From Collybiopsis luxurians FD-317 M1 (Eukaryota; Basidiomycota; Agaricomycetes; Agaricales; Omphalotaceae), in assembly GCA_000827265.1 (NCBI GenBank), contig KN834751.1, positions 1,023,977 through 1,087,976 of the forward strand: 64,000 nucleotides of DNA, written 5' to 3'. The translations under genes and the position numbers were made by a program. Below the pieces are notes generated by a model. It was given only the letters and a program-made list of their open reading frames with translations, was not told where the DNA came from and did not search any database. Of this stretch, positions 47,493 through 58,898 are shown piece by piece. How positions within the stretch are numbered: position 1 is the first letter of the stretch; each line of letters starts with the position of its first letter.

Positions 47493-49829
47493 AGACTATC
47501 ATGCAGTGCGTATGACAACCAACATCTCCTCGTCCGAGTTTTTACCTCTTTTGCAGCCCATTATTAAAAGTCCGCGCAATGTGAAACTGCCAAACAGTCG
47601 AACAGAATTCAACAACTCTAACGGGTAAACAGGTTATTCTTCAATCTCTTATATGTTTTTTTCAGCTCAATGATATTTAATCTCTGCGGCTGACTTCATT
47701 CTTGATGATGAGGGCTTCAAAATTACTGCAAATGGCTTTGTCAAGTATGCTGAGCCATACCGACAGGGACACGGCAATCCACAGTACCACTTCCGATGAC
47801 TTCCGAAGGCTCATGTCATATTCTGGAAGGATCGTCAGAGGTTTATCGGATACAGCCCTAAGCGCCTAGTACTTACGACCAAGCTATAATGACGCGACGC
47901 GCCTTGAAGCTCGGATCGACGATGCGGGAGGAGGTGGCAGCTAGGAGAATAAAGTTTGGCACTTACGGAAGATAGCGGGAACATTCCTACAGCTCTCCTC
48001 CCAATCTCCTCTCCGGCGGCAACCGTGTAATCCTGATTCCTCCCATAACACTACCTCAAAACACGAGCTTCAAGGCTACTCCTTTCCCAAGGGTCCAATA
48101 TTTGACCTTTTCCTTTCTTCTTTCGGCTCTCCCTGTTGACACTGGGTCCCTGAGCCAGCTTCTTCTGATTTATTATACCAGCTATGATGGAAACTATTTT
48201 TGTTGAATTATCCCATCTCCTCTTCCCATTAACACATGCCATGATACGAAGATACCGATAGATTCCCTTCCCTCCCCTTACATACCAATCCTGTACACCG
48301 TGCCAGGCATGAAATCCCGAGCTTAAAGCGGAATATGCCAGCCACATACGCGTTTGGCATAAGACCGACATATTAAAACCTCTAACAGGATTTGTAACTG
48401 ACTAGGATAAAAAGCCTCACTTCAAACATCAGTGTCGCTTTAAAAAACGACTTGTATTTATGTAGACCTGTGTAAAGTGTATAGGTGTATAGTTGGTCCC
48501 TTGGGTTGACTTTCTTCCTAGAACGTGTGGAGTCCTGTGGAATCCCTGAACTTTGAAATTGGAAGTTTGCAAAACTCGAAGTCTTTACATAAAACTTTGA
48601 ATGTATGCACTCACGGATGCTTTTCCCTCATGCCACCCTGGCGGAGCCGTGCATTTATCTATCTATCGTAGGTATTTCCACAGGCATTCTCGCATATCTG
48701 TCGTCATACTCTACGACATACTTCAGGTAGGCGGAGACTCGGATTTATGTTGGCTTCTCTGAAGAACTGCTATTACTCAATGTGAACAACCAATTCAATG
48801 TATGCAATGGGTAGAGCCCCGCCTGACGGCCAAGGGCTGAACGGTTGGGACGCGCGGTCCAAAAAAGGTTGTATAAGCAAATGACATGTATATTTTAGAT
48901 ATAAAGTTCATCACTTTTATGAAGTTTATTGTGATTTCTTTCGACAACAAAACCCTCGATCTCGAGCTAGTTGTCGCACGACGTCACAGGTGGATTAATG
49001 TACATATGCTGTGTGTTCCTCAGGATCGATAATTCTCTATGTATATCTGTCCTTCCATTGGAAACGATTCAAGCGACGTACGACTCGTGAAAGAATGTTA
49101 GCGCACAGAATACCGGATAAGTCAAAAAAGTTCATACTACGCCTACAGGAGTTACAAGCTTTACGACGGGTGCCTTCTCGCTACCGCGAAACGAGTTCGA
49201 CAGCTTGTACGGGCCTCGCACCCGAACCCCCTCAAGTCGGCGCTGTCGCGGTTCCTTACCGCGCGGAGAGCGTAGTGGTAATGATTCATAATCACTCTAA
49301 AGGACTGCGGGCATCACCAAAAAAATCATTCCAAACTTTATACCTATAATATATTGACGGAGGTTCCTACAGGGTATGATATGGCCATCTTACCGGATTT
49401 CAGGTGAATTCGCGGGAGTAGCACTCCATTTCGCCAGTCTAAGATCAGTTTAACTGTATATCCTACGATTTGAAGTCTGGACTTTTGGTAAGCGCGCGGT
49501 GCAAATTCATACTAGCAGCTCAAGATGTAATTTTCACAGTCATGGATCCGGAGAGGAATGAATTTAGGAACACTGTAACCGTCGTGCCTTTGTATGCAAG
49601 CGGGGATATCAAAAGCATTGATTTCCGCTGAAATTTAGAGTGTGAAGTCAATGGCAGGTCGATTGTGTGCGGGCTCTAAGTCCATCCATACTCAAATACC
49701 CTCGGAGATGTACTCAGCTAACTTTGCAATCCTGAGGTCGGTACCGAATACCTTTCTGTCATGCAAAGAGCAGTATATACTCGATCCATCTGTCCGGGAT
49801 GCATTGGATCGTAGGCTTGTATCTCCATT

Positions 49830-49871
49830 CGAATGGTTGTGAACTGAATTCGAACGGTCGTGAACTGAATG
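49830..49871 (+). repeat. 21-bp tandem repeat
   Basis: Two adjacent 21-base copies of cgaa(t/c)ggt(t/c)gtgaactgaat(t/g), differing at three positions. They directly abut the partial 12-base copy of the dispersed element at 49872. Confidence 0.7.
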
Positions 49872-50750
49872 CTAATCAGTGATACATAGGTTCGTGGGCG
49901 CGGCCAACAATCTTACTCCGGGCTCCTTTCCTCAAATCCAGTGGCATGCTCCTGGATTCCTTACTGTACATTATCTATGTACAAATTTTCTTCGGCTCAC
50001 TCGTGGGAACCTACATGGTATTTAAGACACAAGGGAGACTTGAGCACTGGCAGACTTCAGTAACACCATACAGTCGTTTCAATTCTTTTTCCTACCCGCA
50101 TATAATGCAAAGGTATATGTTGGTATTGTTTTTGCGGAAAATATCGGTGTATATATATCCACGTACAGATTCTCATACATACTTGGTTGCTTAACTGCGA
50201 ATACCGACACGTCGGGAGTCAATCAGAAATTAATAATTGCATTTAGCCTTAACTTCGTGATACTTTTCAATATTCTGTATTCAAGGCGTTTACTAAGGAT
50301 CCTGAACGATTTGCGTGATCTTTGGAACCAGAGGAAGTAAGCCGAGTAAGCTCTCGTCATGACAGAGCCTGTCGCAGAGCAAGGAATAGGTAATCTTGAG
50401 ATGATATATCATGATGCGATCCCTCTCTCACACATATTTGCTACTGAAAAATTGCGGTCCAATAGCAGGAAGAGCTTGAACGATATGGAAAATTCGGTAT
50501 CTATCAAATTTCTCCGTCGTTCCCTCAGGTTACGAAAGACACCTCAGGGTGTTGCAAACCGGTTCGTAGTAAGTGGATCATGCGTTCACATTTCCCATTT
50601 TCCAGGGAAATATAAAATAAATAAATTCAGAAAGCTAGACTATGTTCCCTAGACAAAAGCGAGTGCCTGGCACTCTGGGATTACCGAAATCCGGACTTCC
50701 GGGAAACTGTATATGGAAATACTGACCCCGGCGGCATCTCGCCCTGACCA

Positions 50751-50768
50751 CTAATCAGTGATGTCGGT
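50751..50768 (+). repeat. Dispersed 18-mer, copy 2
   Basis: Identical in sequence and orientation to 47475-47492; see that entry. No inverted copy or target-site duplication was seen around either site. Confidence 0.6.
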
Positions 50769-52998
50769 GACCCTATGTAGCTGAAAGTGGCGGAGCTGGT
50801 ACACGGTTGTCTCCACAGTCTAAGCAGTCGTACTCAATATCACTAGCTGAAAATATTTTTCATTCAGAAAAATGCACACTAACATTGCTGCCGAATGTGC
50901 TGCTGACAATGGTACGACATGGGTTATGTACGCACTTTAGCATCGCCGGCGCCGCTACCGCGAATGAAAGCATTAAATGTCTCGGCCGATAGTCTACCTG
51001 TGTCAGTTCAAGGTTCTTCAAGCACGAACCATTCAAATAATTTCGCTGGATAACAAGTCGAGTATTCAGTGGGCAATGTGCCTCCGACCTGACCGTGCTC
51101 ATGTAAAGTGCGCCTCCACTTTCTTCTGCGAGGCTGGGATGGAATGAAAAAGCCGTTCGTATGACAACGGTATGGCCCTTGTACTCAAAGAGGGAAAAGC
51201 CCTACTGACGCGCACCCGGGTACGTCATCCTGCTAACTGCTCTTCGTCTTTGCTCCGGTCTCTCTTTTCGTGATGCTTTTCACTTACTACTATTATTTCT
51301 ATTTCCGTGGATGATTTTCAGTTCCTCTGCGTGAAACATAATTTCCCCAAAATCGAGCGGGAGACGCAGCGACGAGTCCAAAATGCGTCTAAATTTACTA
51401 CCCGAGTGTTGCATGTCTAGCGCCACCGAAAAGAGGCCCCAAAAGATGCGACTTGTGGAACACGCTTGTGAATATTATTGTTAAAATCTGGCTCTCCTTC
51501 CACGACTTACAGGTACCCGCTCTGCTCAGATACAAGATAGGTTGGAGCCACATCTTACAAAGTACAGCCTAAGCGTCAGTTCTGAAGCACTTTGATCATG
51601 CCAAATCCAAGATACGGGTGATCATCAACTTGCTAAAACTCGGGCAACTTGAGAAAGCGATTATTCAGGTTAAACTTTGACCATTTTCCACTAATAACCT
51701 AATGTCGCGCGCGTGACGCATGCGAGGGATGGCAGGCATTGAGGCAAGCTGGACAAGAACCCATGAAAGTTGTCAGCTTGTTCACGACGCTGAATTTAGA
51801 CTGTTAGTATTATCCCTCCCCCTTTCAAACGGCAGATTAGGTTTGATATCGCGTCTTCGCCGGTCGAGATGAATGTCATTTACGGCCGATGAACCAAGGC
51901 GATACTTGGCCACGTACTTGGATTAGAGTCGAAGTGGATCGATTCTCGGAATCATAAATCATTAATTGTTGCTTCATCTATCTGATTTAAACTCCGATGA
52001 AGGGCGGAAAGGATGCGATGGCTCAGATGGAAAGGCCCTACACGGCAAGCGATGAGATGCATCAGGGAGGAACATGGCAAAGAACAGCTTTTAGTCAAGT
52101 AGCAGGTGGTCCTCACAATCTATACACTGCGTTTTCGATGTGATGCACAAATACAAAATAACACATTCTGTCATGGTCAACTGTTGAACATAAGTTTACT
52201 AGAGCAACACTCAAGATGTTCACGGGATATACATAAAGTTTCCGAGTTCCACGCACCTACTTAGGGCAGCGTTGTATTCGTCGAATATACTTTCATCATG
52301 AGCATCTGAGAGAACTTTCAAAAATTGACATCGGGGTCATCTTTGAACCCCTGTAAGTGTGAAAAAGGAGAATGCTGTATGCCGCGGATTGAGTTGTGGG
52401 CCAGCTATGGGTGACAAGCCCTCAGATCCCCGTCGACACCCATAATTAAAGAACCTTCTTCTTAGAGAAATCATTGATCCTAGGAGACAAAGGGCAGTGA
52501 TATGTGGGGGCGCTTCAAAGCATCCTTAGAACCATGATTATAATCTGTCGGCGGACGAACTTACGAGAGGCGGTTAATAATCCCAAACAAGCTGTAGATA
52601 TTCGATTTCCACAAAATAATACGAAGAGCAGGTTACAGTACAAAGCAGCAAAGCGGCAGGTCAATAAAGGATACACAGGTACAGAAGACATCCACAGCAT
52701 TTCGAAAGCTAGCGAAGAATTAATCAGAGGTGAAAACCGTTATGAATCTGTTCTAAGCAGTAAGGTATAAACGAGGAACTCTTTTCACTTTCCACAGTGT
52801 TTGAGATCTGAAACTCGAGAGAGTGTACACTGGTTATACTTCAGGAGTGCTCTTGTAAAGCAGGCGTCCGACAGATTCCTCTACGTTAACCAAACGCCGT
52901 TTAGAGGGATGATCAACAGGGACGAAGAAGCGTGACCAAAGACACAAGCAGTCTCGTCAAAATGAAGCCACAAGGGCAAGCACAGTAGCGTCGGCGGT

Positions 52999-54136
52999 TT
53001 ACACCCGCAACCCTGTAAAGGACATTAAGGCCTCCTCATCCAAAGGGTGTCTTCTTGGAGGAGGGATGTTTTCCAAATATGCCAGCGGTGCTAGAGCCCC
53101 CGCCACCCTTTTTGGGGAAGTTCGTGTTTTCACGTTGTCTGGCGAGTGCGGTGACTGGGGTGAGGGAGGCAAGGAAGGCGGCGAAAGTGATCCAGGTGAC
53201 GACGGAAGCATACGCGGGGTGAAATTGGGACGGGCAACAGAAGGATGACGGCTTGGATCTATGGCCGAAGGTTCAAAATAAGTGGTAGGTTGGTGTCGAG
53301 GAGGATAGGGTGTATAATGGTTGTTCGCATAGGAATTCAGTGGCAGCGGGTCATAGACGGCGTGAAATGAAGATCTGCCGTTTTTTCCCGAGCGGGCGCT
53401 TTTGTATTTACCGGGGGGAACTTGTAGATTTGCGAGCCCAGGAATATCGTCTATGGTATGAAGGTAGTCGAGTGATTCTTGAGTGAAATATGCGACTAGA
53501 CGCTTTATGTTAACCACGTACAAAAAAAGGAGAAAAAAAAAATTTACTCAGATGCCATTTACGACGACCGCGTTGAGTCTCGACAAAGACAGAATATGTT
53601 TGCTTTATTAGATTCTCTCGATAAAGACCACGGCTATAGTGGTGAGGAGATAGGCTGTGAAAGAAGCGGGCAAGTTGGTAGGCGAATAATGAGAAATGAG
53701 TACCATCGCCACTTACGGACCGTCTAGCTCAGAAACAAGCTCCAAATCGGCAGCTTCTGGCTCTTTCTCGTGGTAGTAGAGGAATTCCTGGCAGCCAATA
53801 TGAGATGGCAAAAACGGAAGGAGAAGGAAAGGTCGCACGTCTTTCACACGACTTGGGCCCCATCGAATAGAATCTGTCCATCGTTCGATGCCAAGCTATG
53901 GCAAGTTGAGAATGAATTACACCAATCGATGAAAGACGATATCTCACCCCGGTACTCTCAGAGTTTGAGCCTCGTTCTTCCCAGACAAAGACACACCCTG
54001 AGGAAATGGAGCGACGTTCTTCAGTGTCGAGCCTGCGGGCGACGATGGGGAGCAGGTTAAGGGATACAGCATGGAAGATGACATGAGCATCGGACGGGGA
54101 CCGAACCCGAAGCATGGTGCAGGTTGGTCTCTGCAT
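52999..54136 (-). CDS. WOPR (Gti1/Pac2) transcriptional regulator, copy 2
   Basis: Shorter paralogue of the gene at 44234-45894. The start at 54136 gives MQRPTCTMLRVRSPSDAHVIF; an in-frame Met at 54178 is the alternative. The first WOPR half reads LPIVARRLDTEERRSISSGCVFVWEERGSNSESTG, then after an intron LGIERWTDSIRWGPSRVKD. The third exon gives EFLYYHEKEPEAADLELVSELDGP, and the fourth RGLYRENLIKQTYSVFVETQRGRRKWHL. The last exon gives AYFTQESLDYLHTIDDIPGLANLQVP and a Pro/Ser-rich tail ending MSFTGLRV. Splice positions within the domain parallel copy 1. All core residues are present, so it should bind DNA. A TTAAAGTTC sequence at 54602, one base off the Wor1-type site TTAAAGTTT, lies upstream but may be chance. 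Confidence 0.88.
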
Positions 54137-57108
54137 ATTGGATAGAAAGTAAACTGCGTATGTAGGGGGGGAATGCAAAATTTGGGCAAGTAGGTTGACG
54201 TGAATATATACTTGAGCTATTAATGATGATAAGCAGAAAGAAAGTTATGATGATCAAGTGCAAAATAATTAACCTATAGGCTGTCAGGAGAGCCGTGATA
54301 CTGAATCGAACCGTTCACGGCATTGTAATCCATGAGAGTTATTGTTGATTACCCTTGTAACGAACCGCCGGTCGTGTTCGCGAGCAATGAATCTCTGCTT
54401 AAAAAAGAAAGGCATTCCCGGTGCAATCCCGGTGAGATCTTGGGATTCACAACTCTATTTGAATCTTTACAGCTTCATTTTTTTTTTCCAATGATCTACA
54501 GCAGTACAGTACTTCAAATATGTAATCCGCTACAAGCGGGTGTCGAGAAGAGTTTGTTGATTGCGGCGAATAGATAGATGCTTTGCAAGTGCGATTCAGA
54601 CTTAAAGTTCCAAGGAAGCTTCGGTTCAGCTTGCATAAGAATGGAGACTCGAATAACCTTTACTAGATCCAGTTCGCGAATACCATAATGGCGGGTACTC
54701 TATTCCAAGTGGAGCTAATAAGGTTTGCTGAATCGGTGTATCCAAATACGAGTCGGTATGTACGAGAACTTGATATGGGAAAACACTGCAGGGAAACATG
54801 CGCTTTGAATGCGGATTGCAATCACTGATGATTCAATTATAGTGAATCGGGTGCAGTCTTGATTCTAGAATGCTGTAAAGGCATATATTGGGAAGACCTC
54901 GCCGCCGTCGCCTCGGATACGGTCAGCCGTTCACAAGGCAAGTAAAAATGAACGAATCATCCGGGATGAGGCGCCGACGGGCACTGCATAGATGGGCACT
55001 GGACAGTTGATGAGTCGAGTGAAACATGAGCTTCAGAAGGTTCAGAAGATTCGGCAGAAAAGGTCATAATTTACGCGTTTTTGACCCACAATTCGAATAA
55101 TCAGAACCAGGATCTTACGGTTGTGGGTCTCATCATGCTTGTCAAAATGCGAGAGCGAGAAGGCAGCCAATCCTACCAGGGTTAGCATTATGGGACGCGA
55201 ATGTTTTGAAAAGAGAAATGAAGTAGAAGAACCTCAAGAAAGGATATGACCATAGACTCGCAGTCCTACTTGATTTCGTCCTTCGCACTAAATGCAGTGG
55301 GAAGAAATAAGGGCAGCGTAGCAAAGTTCGGACAAAAATCAGCAAATTCACCCACGTACTCTGACATGAGTCTCAGCAATACTAATGAGCGGTCAGCATG
55401 CAAACCTTGCTTGCAACTGTTCGAATGATGAAGCTGTTCACGATCTGACAGTGACAGTCACGTGGGTTATCGGGAATCGGAGTTCAACTCGGCAGCACGG
55501 CAACAGCCACTGCTTTCTCCGTCTGAAATTATATAACTCCGACCTGTGCATATGCACGCGAGCGTATGTACTATGTATCTTTAGTTCCCGAATACTTATC
55601 GTCTAACCGTTGACACCACTGAGATGAACAGTGTGCTCCCCTTGTTGCTCAGGCTCTCCGTCAATATCCTAACTTTGGTGATTGAACTTTCGCCTAGATC
55701 GGATAAGTACCACAGAGTAACTCGAGATGTACCATCACGATCTAGTTCGGACGTCGTCTACGAAAAGCTTACTATACAGTGCACAATCACTCACAGCACG
55801 GAGCTCGGATTGGTTTACTAACTTTGCATGACGATTATTCAAACAAAGTTTCACGCTGCCCGCGTGCGTAGCATCAATCCAAAATTAAAATCAGAGAAAA
55901 CAGCGCAAGTACTTGATTCGGAATAAGGAATCTACGCACATCCCTTGTCTCCGCGGTGTATGTCCTCGTCCTCATTTTTGAGACAGAGTTTGACTTTACG
56001 ATTTGAAGTATCTACCCGTAACGGCGAAAGATAAAGGTAGCTAGCCGTTGTAGGGAATTTTCTATGGAGGTGAAAAAGTCAACGTTTCAGATTCCTCTCT
56101 TTGGAACGAGATATCGTCAATACGGAATCTCCTTTACCCATCCTTTTTTCTTTGCTTGTTCAGGACATGAATCTCGCTGTACGAGTGATCTCGATGATTG
56201 TTGTTACACCAATTGTTCCGACGGCGCACCCTTGCCGCCTGGCATGCACATGAATCAGAATTCAGAGGCACTAACCCCGGTAAGCCAGTGCTTGTTTTAC
56301 ATTGTTGTGACGAGTACTTAGTAAGGCAAAGATGACATCCAGGTCGGAACTTGAACACGTCCAACTGTAACACACATTGCAAGCACGCTGGAATAGAGCC
56401 ATGAAGTTTAGGTCAGTTATTATAGAGAGAAAAAGTCAGTTAAGCCCTCGCTGTCCGGACAAAGCGTGATTTTAACCTGCCTATCCTTTAGGATCATCAG
56501 TAAAAGCATAATTACACGCAGATCGAAATTATGCTCTACTCCGGAAGTCTTGGAAGCGGCCATAAACTTTGAGTGCTGTTTAAACTTCCGAAGCAGCCGG
56601 GATATACTGTCTTCCGATTCTTGGATGGTTTGCGGCTGTCGCAGTCGGTATATTGATAGTAGGTATATCTCTTGGTATTCAGGTCGCATTTTGTTCTTTT
56701 TTTCTTTTTTTTCAACGACCTCTACGACGGAAGAGCCGAATCATCGAATACTTGAATTTTCAAAGTGGCGTGGATGGATTGTTAGCATCTGTAGCTTTAC
56801 ACGACACCATCGAACTTTCATAGGAAATATGAGTGTTCACTTTGACCTTCGTTGTTCTTTTAAGACTTAGAGCTTCCACGAGGCGGCTCTAATAATTCCC
56901 ATATCTGGACATTTGAGCCTGGACGAATGAAATGCTCGGGAACAACAATCCACTATGAAAGGGTATTGCTATCCCCGAGGAAGTCTCGTTCCAGTGACGG
57001 TTATGAGGAAGAAAACTAGGAAGCATGCTAGGATGAATACTAAGGACCCAGAACTGAAAATGCAAGCCTTGCACTTATTGTCCAAATTCGTTGGCGTGAA
57101 TCTAGTAT
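54137..57108. other. 3 kb region without a recognisable gene
   Basis: Promoter side of WOPR copy 2 on the left; 3' side of the sulfoxide reductase on the right. Open frames of 60-134 codons (for example 56466-56870) have no motifs I know. I see no repeats or RNA genes. Confidence 0.5.
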
Positions 57109-57853
57109 TTACCAGTCACACGCGTTAACTACCAACGATGCGATTTTTTCAAGACCCTTTTGATCCTCTTCGTCAAAGCCCCCCTCGGCAAGACAGTCCA
57201 AATCAATAACTCCCAAGACAGTTTTCCCAAAAAGGAGAGGGCATACAATTTCGCTTTTAGTATCTCCGTCGCAGGCTATGTGGCCCGGATAGCTTTCAAC
57301 GTCAGGAACCAGTTTTGTCTCTGCGTGCACGAATGCGTCGGCACAGACGCCTCGGGATTTCCCTGGAGTGACATTTATAAATTGACATGCAGGTTTTCCA
57401 CAGAACGGTCCCAGCAGCAGTCGTTGTTCGGTAGCGACCGACTGATATGACTCGGACTTGGGAAACAGCCTGGAGTCGATATAGAATCCTGACTCAAAAT
57501 CAGAGCAGATTAATACCATAAAAGTTATCCTGGCCTACCGCACCAGTTCACTGCTTTGTCTGGATCCTGTCCAAAGTGAGCCGGGAAGGCGAGCAGAGCA
57601 TTATAAATCAGAGAAGAAGTGTTTGCTAAGTTAGAAATCTGATGATAAAATCAATTGTGATCTTGCATCTCAATGATTCTTGCAAACCCAATGTCTTTGA
57701 CCCTCCAGCAATGTCTCCAATTGCTCGTAAACATGGGACCAAAATTGAGATTTGGTTTTGATTCTAACCGCTTTTGTAATTCATATGAGACTAAAATCCA
57801 AGATAGGATAGAGCTTACTCTTCGGGAACCAGAGATGAGTCTGCGTGTGGCAT
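57109..57853 (-). CDS. Free-methionine-(R)-sulfoxide reductase (GAF domain)
   Basis: Reduces free methionine-R-sulfoxide with thioredoxin; a cytosolic antioxidant enzyme (yeast YKL069W / fRMsr family). The start at 57853 gives MPHADSSLVPE. An intron leads to EIKTKSQFWSHVYEQLETLLEGQRHW, then ISNLANTSSLIYNALLAFPAHFG and DKAVNWC, then GFYIDSRLFPKSES. The last exon has LLLGPFCGKPACQFI, GVCADAFVHAETKLVPDVESYPGHIACD and SEIVCPL, LGVIDLD. The three redox-type cysteines (ACQ, GVC, HIAC) are present. The last two are 24 residues apart as in the family, but about four extra residues separate the first two. It shares a 227-base promoter region with the glycolipid transfer protein. Confidence 0.93.
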
Positions 57854-58080
57854 CTTCAAACCGAGACGACAAGGTTCAAGTCGAAAGAAAGCGAAAAAGT
57901 GTAGATGGCGCGATGATTTCGTGCTGATAAGATTAGGGCGCTTAGATTAGATTAGATCGATACACGTGGTCGAGGTTGTCAGCAGCGACCGTCCCCATTT
58001 ACAGCGCACACCCCGCCTCTTCCTCAACGACCGCTTTCATCTTTTTGTACGGTTTCGATATCACCCACACGTCTCTCTGA
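57854..58080. promoter_or_regulatory. Divergent promoter region (reductase / GLTP)
   Basis: Only 227 bases separate the two start codons, so both promoters overlap or abut. A CT-rich stretch and the motif agattagattagat lie in it; no clear TATA box on either strand. Confidence 0.5.
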
Positions 58081-58898
58081 ATGGCTCCATATCTTGATAC
58101 AGTCAAGGTAATTACGTATCAATATCGATAAAGATCTTTATCCGACTCTGTCATCCTTCAGTCCTTTGCCGATGTTCCAATAACCGACGCTGGCGTCGAC
58201 ACCGTGGCCTTTCTTGAAGCTGCCACCGGTGTTTTAGGCCTATTCGGTATGCATATCTCCATGGTGTACGCCGGTTCAAACTCATTTCCCGCAGATCTTC
58301 TTGGGTCCACCGCATTCACGCCTGTCACGGCCGATCTGAAGGGCAATATCACTGTGGGTTGTCGTTTTCTTGATTAAAATTGATGTATTTACGTTCATAT
58401 TAGAAAGTTCGTGCCCGATATGAAGCAACGCCCACTCAGTCAGCGACTCTGGAAGAATTAGTAAAGAATGAACAAGGCGAAAAGAAACGACCCGCTACCG
58501 AGGGTTTAATGTGGCTGCTAAGGGGATTGGCATTCACGTGTGCTGCGCTTCTGGCCGCGCAAGCAGACAAAACAGTAGAATTATCAAATGCTTTTACGAA
58601 AGGATACGAGCAAACTCTCAGAAAATTCCATGGCATGATTGTACGGGGTGTATTTTCGGTGCGACTTTTTGTCTGCATTCGTCTTGTACCTAATCTTCAC
58701 GTCAAACAGGTCGCTATGAAGGCTTGCCCCTACCGTAAAGATTTTTACGCAAAGCTCGCCGCAGATCCCAGTGGCGGACCAGCTGCACACGAGAGCAAAG
58801 TAAATGAAGAACTCGACAAATGGTTGGCTGCCCTAGACTTGATCGTCAAAAGGATGGAAGCATTTTACGAAAAAAATGGTTACAATAAAGGGTTCTAA
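58081..58898 (+). CDS. Glycolipid transfer protein (HET-C2/GLTP family)
   Basis: Moves glycosphingolipids between membranes from the cytosol. Five exons join in frame: 58081-58107, 58162-58246, 58295-58353, 58404-58658 and 58710-58898, giving 204 residues. The sugar-binding signature is intact: Asp51, Asn55 and Lys58 (DLKGNITK, same spacing as Asp48/Asn52/Lys55 of human GLTP), Trp94 (GLMWLLRGLAF) and His133 (TLRKFHGMIV). The length is close to the usual 200-210. The family includes Podospora HET-C, known for heterokaryon incompatibility, and fungal HET-C2 proteins; an incompatibility role here is not implied by the sequence. Confidence 0.95.

Larger units (their letters stand above)
45895..52998. 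other. 7 kb region without a recognisable gene, upstream of WOPR copy 1
   Basis: No open frame in this stretch shows a known domain, conserved motif or believable exon chain. The longest are 60-145 codons. It has pyrimidine-rich and T-rich patches at 46050-46330, a 21-bp tandem repeat at 49830-49871 and a dispersed 18-mer at 47475 and 50751. Because WOPR copy 1 is on the minus strand, the left part of this stretch is its promoter side. The right end abuts the 3' end of WOPR copy 2. It could be a large regulatory region, a non-coding RNA locus, decayed mobile DNA, or hold genes I cannot recognise. Confidence 0.55.

Noticed and set aside
54602..54610. TTAAAGTTC as a Wor1-type autoregulation site upstream of WOPR copy 2
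   Set aside because: One mismatch to the known site, and such 8-of-9 matches are expected by chance in AT-rich DNA; kept only as a remark.
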